Assembly: GCA_945862325.1 (NCBI GenBank)
Contig: CAMAXZ010000013.1
Coordinates: 35,068 to 99,067, forward strand
Direction: 5' to 3'
Length of the DNA: 64,000 bases
Origin: Klebsiella pneumoniae
GTDB taxonomy: Bacteria; Myxococcota_A; UBA796; SXON01
Position 1 is the stretch's first letter, and every line of letters starts with the position of its first letter. Under the pieces are notes generated by a model. It made no database searches and was not told the origin of the DNA. It saw nothing but the letters and a program-made list of their open reading frames with translations. Both the position numbers and the translations under genes were made by a program. Below are positions 58,226 to 64,000 of the stretch, piece after piece.

Positions 58226-58749
58226 AGGGACTTCCCGCGGCGCATCTTGTCCAGCGCGTCGCGCGCCTTGTCGGCCTCCGGCGCGCCGGCCACCGCCGCG
58301 GCCGCTTCGAAGGCGGCCACGGCCTCCTCGCGCCGACCCGTCACGCGGAGGAGCACGCCGAGGTGGTAGTTCGCCGCACAGTCCCCGGGCTTCATCGCGA
58401 GGGCCTCCCGGTACAGCGCCTCGGCGGACTCGACGTCGCCCTCGGCCATGCGGGTTTGTCCTTCGCGGATCTTCTCGCTCGCATCGTGGATGAACTCGAC
58501 GTCGAGGAACGCGCGCATGCCGAGGTTGATCACGACGACGCGGAGGGGTCCGGCGAACGCGAACGACAGCGCCTCGGCGGCGAGCACCGTTGCGATGGGA
58601 AGGTCTGGGAAAATCGGCTTTCCACCGTACGAGATGCGCACCTTGGTGTAGCGCGCCTGCTCGTAGAGCGCTTGCGCCTGCTCGGTCAGGCGGCGGATCG
58701 ACGCGTCGACCTGCTGCGGGTCGAACTCCCAACGGAAGGTCTCGGCCAT
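58222..58749 (-). CDS. TPR-repeat protein
   Basis: 175 residues. An N-terminal helical region with DUF4342-like YGGKPIFPDLPIATVLAAEALSFAFAGPLRVVVINLG is followed by TPR helices (about 85-165: AEGDVESAEALYREALAMKPGDCAANYHLGVLLRVTGRREEAVAAFEAA). Cytoplasmic; role unknown. It starts one base after the fabL stop and overlaps the lipoprotein gene downstream. Confidence 0.75.
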
Positions 58750-58750
58750 T

Positions 58751-59464
58751 TCACACCAGGGAGAGTCCGCCGTCGACGACGATCACCTGGCCGGTGATCC
58801 ACGCCGCGCGCGGGTCGCAGAGGAGGTGCACGACGCCGGCGAGGTCGTCCGCCTCGCCGACGCGGCCGAGCGGCGTGTGGCGCTCCGCCGCGGCCACCAT
58901 CGCGGCGCCGTCGGGGAAGTACCCGAGGGCGTCGGTGCGGACGAGGCCGCCGCACACCGTGTTCACGCGGACGTGCGGGGCGAGCTCGACCGCGAGCTGC
59001 CGCGTGAGCGCCTCCATGCCCGCCTTCGCCGCGCCCATCGCGGCGTATCCGGGGATGTACTGCCGACTTCCGAGGCTCGAGATGCCGATGACCGACGCGC
59101 CGGGCCGGAGCCGCGCATGGCGGGTGAGGAGCCAGAATGGGCGCAGGGAGCTCTCGAGGGTGAGATCCCATTGCGGGGCGCGGATGGAGCGGAAGGGCTT
59201 GAGGACGCCGACCGCGGCGTTGTGCACCAGGACATCGAGGCCGTCGTCGAACACGGCCGCGATCCGCTTGAGGTCTTCCTCGCTGCGCACGTCGCCTTGG
59301 GCGAGGATCGCCTCGCCGCCGCGCGCCGCGACGTCGGTCGCGACCGCGTTCGCGGCTTCCTCGTTGCGGAGGTAGTTGATGGCGATCCGTACGCCGGGCG
59401 CCGCGAAGCGCCGCGCGACCGCGGCGCCGATGCCGCGGGACGCGCCCGTCACGAGGACATTCAC
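58751..59464 (-). CDS. fabL: SDR reductase, FabL-like enoyl-ACP reductase III
   Basis: 237 residues. The NAD(P) motif TGASRGIG (6-13), the NAAVG loop, ISSLGSRQYIPGYAAMGAAKAGMEALTRQLAVEL (Ser, Tyr and Lys of the active site) and VRVNTVCGGLVRTDAL are all as in Bacillus FabL. Typical FabL features such as SSLGSxxY and the C-terminal VVDGGLSLV are kept. It would reduce enoyl-ACP in fatty-acid synthesis; a FabG-like ketoreductase role cannot be excluded. Head of the operon running to 55078. Confidence 0.8.
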   Translation of the reverse strand: MNVLVTGASRGIGAAVARRFAAPGVRIAINYLRNEEAANAVATDVAARGGEAILAQGDVRSEEDLKRIAAVFDDGLDVLVHNAAVGVLKPFRSIRAPQWDLTLESSLRPFWLLTRHARLRPGASVIGISSLGSRQYIPGYAAMGAAKAGMEALTRQLAVELAPHVRVNTVCGGLVRTDALGYFPDGAAMVAAAERHTPLGRVGEADDLAGVVHLLCDPRAAWITGQVIVVDGGLSLV

Positions 59465-59498
59465 GGGGACCTCCCTCGATGGGCGCGTATCGCGCGGA

Positions 59499-60416
59499 TC
59501 ACTCGCTCGCGAGGGACCCGGTGTCCACGCCGCCGACCCAGTCGAAGTAGGAGACCTCGATGCCCGCGCCCGGCGGCGGCACCGCGAGCCCGTCGAACCG
59601 GATGGCGTTGAGGCCCGCGTCGTACGTCCAGCCGTCGTACGGGCGGGAGGGGATGATCGCGCCGCTGACCCGGACTTCGAGGCTGTCCGGAACGGGCACG
59701 TCGCTGAGCACGAAGGTGTCCTCGAGGCCGAGCGCCGAAAGCGCGACGCGGCCGAGCGCGCCTTGGAGATCCTGCGCGCAGATGCTCTCGCGAGCGCCGC
59801 CGGTGGCCTCGACCGCCTCGATGTACCGGGCCCCGGCGTCGGCGGCCGCCGCGAGGGAGAAGCACCCGTCCGGCAGGTCCCCGGCGATGGCGTTGACCCG
59901 CACGGTGGCGTCGCCGCGGAGGGCGCGCAGTCGGGTGACGAAGGCCTCGGCGTCTACGGAGGAGCTGTCGTCCTCGTCGGTGAAGAAGACGACCTCGGCG
60001 TCGGCGGTGGTGTTGGAGAACCCGCCTTGCCCGGTGGGATCGAGCGCGGCGAGCGCGGCGTCGAAGCCACGCTCGGTGCGGTCGCCCGGGTCGGAGGCGG
60101 CCGCCCGGACGACGTCGGTGAAGGCTTCGGCGAGGCCGGGCGTGTCGGACCCGAGCACCTCGCCGACGAGGCTGCCGGGGGCCCCCGGGGTCGTGGTGGC
60201 GACACCGACGCGGAAGTCCACGACGGAGCGGCCGAGCACCTCGGTGAAGCCCGCCGCGTGCGTCTCGAGCGCGGCCTGCTCTTCGTACATGCTGGCGCTC
60301 GCGTCGACCACCCACAGGATGTCGACCCCGCGCTCGCGGGCGGGCTGCAGGAAGGTGTCGTCCACCTCGTTGCGGGTGACCGCGTAGTCGACACAGGCGA
60401 GCAGGAGGGTGAGCAC
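59499..60416 (-). CDS. Lipoprotein with von Willebrand factor A domain
   Basis: 305 residues from GTG 60416; the signal is seven residues (MLTLLLAC, Cys8). The VWA domain (about 28-210) begins DILWVVDASASMYEEQA with an intact MIDAS D-x-S-x-S, and continues GRSVVDFRVGVATTT and AEVVFFTDEDDSSSVDA. Likely a surface protein that binds other proteins through the metal site. It is divergent from the propeller lipoprotein with only 46 bases between the starts. Confidence 0.85.
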   Translation of the reverse strand: MLTLLLACVDYAVTRNEVDDTFLQPARERGVDILWVVDASASMYEEQAALETHAAGFTEVLGRSVVDFRVGVATTTPGAPGSLVGEVLGSDTPGLAEAFTDVVRAAASDPGDRTERGFDAALAALDPTGQGGFSNTTADAEVVFFTDEDDSSSVDAEAFVTRLRALRGDATVRVNAIAGDLPDGCFSLAAAADAGARYIEAVEATGGARESICAQDLQGALGRVALSALGLEDTFVLSDVPVPDSLEVRVSGAIIPSRPYDGWTYDAGLNAIRFDGLAVPPPGAGIEVSYFDWVGGVDTGSLASE

Positions 60417-60422
60417 GTCGCC

Positions 60423-60456
60423 ATCGTATCAGCTGTCGGTCCGGCGGTGGTACGAT
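60423..60456. promoter_or_regulatory. Back-to-back TACGAT promoters of two divergent lipoprotein genes
   Basis: Minus strand: TACGAT (60428-60423), six bases, then GTG 60416. Plus strand: TACGAT (60451-60456), six bases, then ATG 60463. Both give a start codon at the expected transcription start, hence leaderless mRNAs. Confidence 0.55.
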
Positions 60457-60462
60457 GCCGCC

Positions 60463-62115
60463 ATGCTCGCCCTCCCGTGGATCGTGGCCTGTGTCGGCGG
60501 TGGCGCGCCCGCCGACGAGATCGTCCCTGTCGAGGTCGTGTCCGTGCGCGTCGAGCCCGAGTCGCTCGAGCTCTCGACCACGGTCGGCGAGCCGGCCACC
60601 GCGAGCTTCGAGGCCTGGGCGACCTTCGACGACGGCACGGAGCGGGCGATCAACCTCGTCTCCTGGTCCGTGTCGAACGCGTCCGCGGGCGACGTCACCG
60701 GCGACGGGGTGTTCACCTCGGTCGACAGCAACGGCGGGTCGACCCTGGTGACCGCCACGCACCGCGGCATCGAAGGGTCCGCGCGCGTCACGGTCGTGTA
60801 CCGCGAGGCCCTCGTGGAGAGCGGCGTGGACGAGGCGGTCGTCGCCGCGTTCGACGCGGCCTCGGCCACGGAGGACGCGAGCGTCGCCTTCGGCTACCCG
60901 TCCGACGGCGTGACGGTGCCGCGAAACCTCGACGGGTTCGCGTTCGCGTGGACCCGGCCGGCGGGGGCGAACGTGTCGCGCATCCGCTTCCGCAGCGAGC
61001 TCACGGACTTGTCGGTGTACGCCGCGGACGACGCGTGGACGAGCCGAACCGCCCTTTGGACCTTGATCGCCGCCGCAAACCGCTCGGGCACGGTGTCGGC
61101 CGAGGTCACGACCGGCATCTGGGCGGACGGCGCGCTCTCGGACGTACGCACCGGCCCCGCGATCGACCTGACGGTCAACCGCTTCGACGCGCGCGGCAGC
61201 GTGTTGTACTGGGCGACGGCGAGCCGCGGCATCCTGCGCATCCCCTTCGGGGAGACGACCGCGACCCGCTTCTGGCCCGAGGAGACCAGCAACGCCTGTA
61301 TCGGGTGCCACACCGTGGTCGAAGATCGCGACCAGATGGTCGTCACCCACGACGGCGTGAACGGCGCGTTCACCGTGGTGGACGTCTCGGACGCGAACGC
61401 CCCGCGCGCGGTGGTCGATCCGGCCGACGACAAGCGCATGACCTTCAAGACCGTGTCGCCGGACGGCGAGTGGATGTTGGGGGTCACCAACGGCACGCCC
61501 GAGCTCTACGCGTTCCAGACGACGGAGCGGCGGTCCTCGCCGGCGTTCACCGGCGGGCGGTACACGCACCCCGACTGGGCGCCCGACGGGTCGGCGGTGG
61601 TCGCCGTGCGCGCCACCGGCGCCTACCAGAGCGACATGGGCTTCGCCGGCGGCGAGCTGGTGCGCGTCCCGTGGGACGGGTCGCGCTTCGGCACGCCCGA
61701 GACGCTCGTCGCGGCGGAAGCAGGGAAGAACCTATACTATCCGGCGTACTCGCCCGACGGGGCGTACATCGCGTACAACCGCTCGAGCGGCGACAGCTAC
61801 GCGGACAACGACGCCGAGATCTGGCTGCTCGCCTTGGACGGCAGCTTCCACGGGCCCCTCGTCAACGCCAACACCGGCGGCACCCAGAACAGCTACCCGC
61901 GTTGGGGCCCGTTGCCCGACGACGACGTCTTGTGGCTCGCGTACTCGTCGCGCCGCGCGTATGCGCCCGAGCCCACGAACACGCCGCAGATCTGGGTCAC
62001 GGCGATCGACCCGTCCCGCGCCGCCGCGGGCGAAGATCCGTCCGCCACCCCGTTCTGGCTGCCCGGCCAGGACACGCGGAGCGACAACCACCTCCCCGTG
62101 TGGTGGTCGCGATGA
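60463..62115 (+). CDS. Lipoprotein with Big-like domain, c-type heme motif and propeller
   Basis: 550 residues. Signal MLALPWIVAC (Cys10). Residues about 25-120 form a bacterial Ig-like (Big2) domain (DDGTERAINLVSWSVSNASAGDVTGDGVFTSVDSNGGSTLVTAT). A single heme-c attachment motif C279-I-G-C282-H283 lies in NACIGCHTVV. Residues about 330-545 form a TolB/PD40-like propeller (MTFKTVSPDGEWMLGV, THPDWAPDGSAVVAV, YYPAYSPDGAYIAYN, SYPRWGPLPDDDVLWLAY). The combination suggests a surface electron-transfer or sensing protein; partner unknown. Confidence 0.8.
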   Translation: MLALPWIVACVGGGAPADEIVPVEVVSVRVEPESLELSTTVGEPATASFEAWATFDDGTERAINLVSWSVSNASAGDVTGDGVFTSVDSNGGSTLVTATHRGIEGSARVTVVYREALVESGVDEAVVAAFDAASATEDASVAFGYPSDGVTVPRNLDGFAFAWTRPAGANVSRIRFRSELTDLSVYAADDAWTSRTALWTLIAAANRSGTVSAEVTTGIWADGALSDVRTGPAIDLTVNRFDARGSVLYWATASRGILRIPFGETTATRFWPEETSNACIGCHTVVEDRDQMVVTHDGVNGAFTVVDVSDANAPRAVVDPADDKRMTFKTVSPDGEWMLGVTNGTPELYAFQTTERRSSPAFTGGRYTHPDWAPDGSAVVAVRATGAYQSDMGFAGGELVRVPWDGSRFGTPETLVAAEAGKNLYYPAYSPDGAYIAYNRSSGDSYADNDAEIWLLALDGSFHGPLVNANTGGTQNSYPRWGPLPDDDVLWLAYSSRRAYAPEPTNTPQIWVTAIDPSRAAAGEDPSATPFWLPGQDTRSDNHLPVWWSR

Positions 62116-62672
62116 TCGTCGCGCTGGCGCTCGGGGTCGCGTGCGGCGGGGCCGGCGGTGGCGTCGGGTCGATCGACTGGGAGGCGTTCGTGGCCGCCGA
62201 AGAAGGCCGGGCCTGGAGCTGGCGCGGCCTCGAGGACGACGGGGAGGACACCGGCGGGGCCTTGACCCTCGACGCGGCGATCCGCGGGCGTGGGACGGGC
62301 GGCGGGGCGATCGAGCTGCGCACGGGCGACCCGTGGGTGGACGCCACGCCGCTCGGAGAGCTCGTCTGGGACACGAGCGCGGGGATCACCCTCGCGCGCT
62401 GGTCGGTGGGCGACGCGGGCGGCGACGCGCCGCGGACGTTCGCCGAGGGGAACACCACGCTCGGCGACGTCGTCGCGAGCGGTGGCCAGTCCTGCACCCT
62501 GGACATCCCGACCGAGACGGTCGAGACCCGCTACGGCGGCTTCGACGACGTCGTCGTCTTCGACTGCTCCGGCGACGACGCGCTCGCGGGGGTTTGGACC
62601 TTCGCCCGGAATCACGGGCTGGTGCGGGTCGACGCGTCGGCGTTGGCCTGGGAGCTCATCGCTCCGATGTGA
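62112..62672 (+). CDS. Secreted lipoprotein, unknown family
   Basis: 186 residues. Short signal MIVALALGVAC (Cys11) and a beta-rich mature domain (GGALTLDAAIRGRGTGGGAIELRTGDPWVDATPLGELVWDTS). It overlaps the heme-propeller gene by ATGA and is presumably co-expressed. It also overlaps the convergent SRPBCC gene by 17 bases at its end. Confidence 0.65.
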   Translation: MIVALALGVACGGAGGGVGSIDWEAFVAAEEGRAWSWRGLEDDGEDTGGALTLDAAIRGRGTGGGAIELRTGDPWVDATPLGELVWDTSAGITLARWSVGDAGGDAPRTFAEGNTTLGDVVASGGQSCTLDIPTETVETRYGGFDDVVVFDCSGDDALAGVWTFARNHGLVRVDASALAWELIAPM

Positions 62673-63228
62673 CGGGCGCCGCGTCGCGCAGCTCGCGCAC
62701 GTCGTCGGCGAACTTGTCCGGTCCGCCGGCCTGCGCGCCGATGGCGGTCAGGTACCCCTCGATCCGGGCGCGTCGGGCGGCCACGCCGGTGTAGAACCGC
62801 CACGCTTCCGACTTGACCGTGAGCTGCTCGGTCACGCTGACCGTGCTGCGGTCTTCGCGGGGAGCGACCACGATCGTCCAGCAACCACCGTAGGGCCCGC
62901 CGGTGTCGGTGACGCACCGCACGAGCTTTCGTTCGCCCACCTTCTCGACGGTCTCCCAGGTGACCGTCTCGCCGTCCGGCCAGGTCTCGCGCCACACCTC
63001 GTGCCCGCGCACGTCCTCGAGGCGCTCGATCGACGCGAGGTCGGTGCGGAGCGTCGGCCATGCGGCGCTGTCGGTCACGATCCCCCACACCTCCTTCGGA
63101 GGCCGCTCGAAGCGCCCGATACGGGTGAGCCGGTGGTTCTTGGGGATCGCGTCGCGCGCCCGCAGCCCGTACGCGACGAGCCCGAGGGCCACGAGCGCGA
63201 CCACGAACCACGGGATCCACTGCTTCAT
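62656..63228 (-). CDS. SRPBCC-fold protein with N-terminal membrane helix
   Basis: 190 residues from ATG 63228. One transmembrane helix (3-22), then RIGRFERPPKEVWGIVTDSAAWPTLRTDLASIERLEDVRGHEVWRETWPDGETVTW, the SRPBCC start with the hydrophobic ligand cavity, and a final helix FADDVRELRDA. It follows sixA with an ATGA overlap. Confidence 0.82.
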   Translation of the reverse strand: MKQWIPWFVVALVALGLVAYGLRARDAIPKNHRLTRIGRFERPPKEVWGIVTDSAAWPTLRTDLASIERLEDVRGHEVWRETWPDGETVTWETVEKVGERKLVRCVTDTGGPYGGCWTIVVAPREDRSTVSVTEQLTVKSEAWRFYTGVAARRARIEGYLTAIGAQAGGPDKFADDVRELRDAAPVTSER

Positions 63229-63704
63229 CGACCGACCCGGCGCAGGACCCGGCACGGGAGCAGGGCGCGCAGGTGCATGGCCCCGACCGTCGGGATGCCC
63301 TCGAGGAGCGTGGCGCTGCCCTTCCCGAGGATGAACCTCGAAGAAGATGCCCCGGTGCCGACCACGAGCATGGCCACCAGCTCGCTCAGCCACGGCTCGT
63401 GGCCGACCAGCGCCACGCGCTCGGTGCCGGCGAGGAGCCCGACGAGCTCCGGGCCCGGGGGCCGCGCGAGCCAATCGGTCACTTCGGTGTCCCCGTCGAT
63501 GAGGGGGGCCAGCAGATCGGCGGTCTCGACCGCGCGTCGCAGCGGGCTGTGGAGCACGCGATCGAAGCGGAGGTCGAGCGCGCGCATGCCGTCGACCGCG
63601 GCGCGGAACTTCTTCCGTCCCTCCTTCGTGAGCGCGCGCTCGGCGTCCGGGAGGTCGGGCCCGTGCGGCTCGGCGACGGCGTGGCGGATGACGGCGAGTT
63701 CCAT
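63225..63704 (-). CDS. sixA: SixA-like phosphohistidine phosphatase
   Basis: 159 residues from ATG 63704. The catalytic RHA motif is LAVIRHAVAEPHGPD (7-21), with the second His in LVGHEPWLSEL (about 93-103), as in SixA, which dephosphorylates phosphohistidine on signalling or phosphotransfer proteins. Length matches the family. The start overlaps the CHAD gene stop by one base. Confidence 0.9.
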   Translation of the reverse strand: MELAVIRHAVAEPHGPDLPDAERALTKEGRKKFRAAVDGMRALDLRFDRVLHSPLRRAVETADLLAPLIDGDTEVTDWLARPPGPELVGLLAGTERVALVGHEPWLSELVAMLVVGTGASSSRFILGKGSATLLEGIPTVGAMHLRALLPCRVLRRVGR

Positions 63705-64000
63705 CAGAGCTCCTTCAGGTGGGGGACGAGCGCGATCCAGGCGTCGATCGCCTCGGTGGCGAGGGACGGCAGGCGGGCGGCCTTCGCAGAGCGCCACGCG
63801 TCGGCGCCGCGGAGCCCGTCGGCGAGGTCCAGCGCGACGCTCGCGTCGTTCAACGCCCCGAGCGCCTCCTGGCAGGCCGCGACGCGCGACGACGGACGCC
63901 CCAGCCAGTCCAGGGCGTACCGGACGCGTCGGAGCGCGCGGCGCGCGGCGTGGATCGCGACGATGTCGGCGGCGGAGACGGGGCGCCCGGCGGCGGCGGC
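63704..64000 (-). CDS. CHAD-domain protein, partial (N-terminus outside window)
   Basis: The visible C-terminal 98 residues read IHAARRALRRVRYALDWLG and LGALNDASVALDLADGL, which is the conserved HxxRxxxxRxRY and lnDa core of CHAD (conserved histidine alpha-helical) domains; they bind polyphosphate. The stop TGA overlaps the sixA ATG, so CHAD-SixA-SRPBCC form one operon. Confidence 0.85.
   Translation of the reverse strand, partial: AAAAGRPVSAADIVAIHAARRALRRVRYALDWLGRPSSRVAACQEALGALNDASVALDLADGLRGADAWRSAKAARLPSLATEAIDAWIALVPHLKEL

Overview
The window is about 64 kb of very GC-rich bacterial chromosome with roughly 70 genes, tightly packed and often joined by 1-4 base ATGA/GTGA overlaps. Several traits together suggest a myxobacterium-like member of the Myxococcota/former Deltaproteobacteria (inference, no rRNA seen): many lipoproteins whose anchor Cys is followed by an (Asp-Thr)n stalk, a MopE-like plus RCC1-like surface lipoprotein, an F-type ATP synthase operon with split b and b' subunits but no a/c subunits, an FHA protein, an ECF sigma factor paired with a DGPF-domain gene, and heavy use of GTG starts. 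No tRNA, rRNA, CRISPR array or intact insertion sequence was found.

Layout. 0-5.4 kb: end of a DUF885 protein, a truncated AAA-ATPase fragment, a small lipoprotein, clpB, a lectin-like lipoprotein. 5.4-16.2 kb: a minus-strand betaine-lipid cassette (btaA-btaB-small ORF-Nudix), a polytopic membrane protein, FHA and APH-type proteins, then a plus-strand run with a PlsC-like acyltransferase, an SDR, a SecD-like fragment protein, a ferritin-like stalked lipoprotein, DUF4336 and TetR genes. 16.2-23.5 kb: beta-helix lipoprotein and atpF'-F-H-A-G-D-C on the minus strand. 23.5-33.4 kb: surface lipoproteins, a pseudo-ATPase, a glycosyltransferase, an ABC exporter and a phospholipase C-like phosphoesterase. 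33.4-38.5 kb: an accessory zone of lower GC with duplicated small Cys-rich lipoproteins, gene relics and an IS5-type transposase remnant. 38.5-49.5 kb: secreted proteins, including two distant paralogues of an unrecognised family, an MprF-type synthetase domain of foreign-looking composition, three beta-barrel-like proteins in a row, and a MopE/RCC1 lipoprotein. 49.5-64 kb: DGPF/ECF pair, a beta-barrel gene interrupted by two in-frame TGA codons, a thioredoxin/HMA protein, a double-FKBP lipoprotein, a PhoD-like phosphatase, an RNA methyltransferase operon with a FabL-like reductase, and a CHAD-SixA-SRPBCC operon.

How the parts may fit. Much of the window codes for envelope components: stalked lipoproteins, barrels, lectin-like and propeller lipoproteins. 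BtaA/BtaB make a phosphorus-free betaine lipid, and the window also has a phospholipase C-like enzyme and a PhoD-like phosphatase, so phosphate sparing is a plausible theme. An 11-base direct-repeat promoter element, similar in layout to a Pho box, lies at nearly the same distance from two paralogous secreted-protein genes, and a looser version precedes the MopE/RCC1 gene. The most unusual observations are the duplicated lipoproteins whose mature domains differ only at amino-acid-changing sites, the btaB gene without a canonical start codon, the TGA-interrupted barrel gene followed by a hairpin, and a set of extremely short signal peptides and apparently leaderless promoters.
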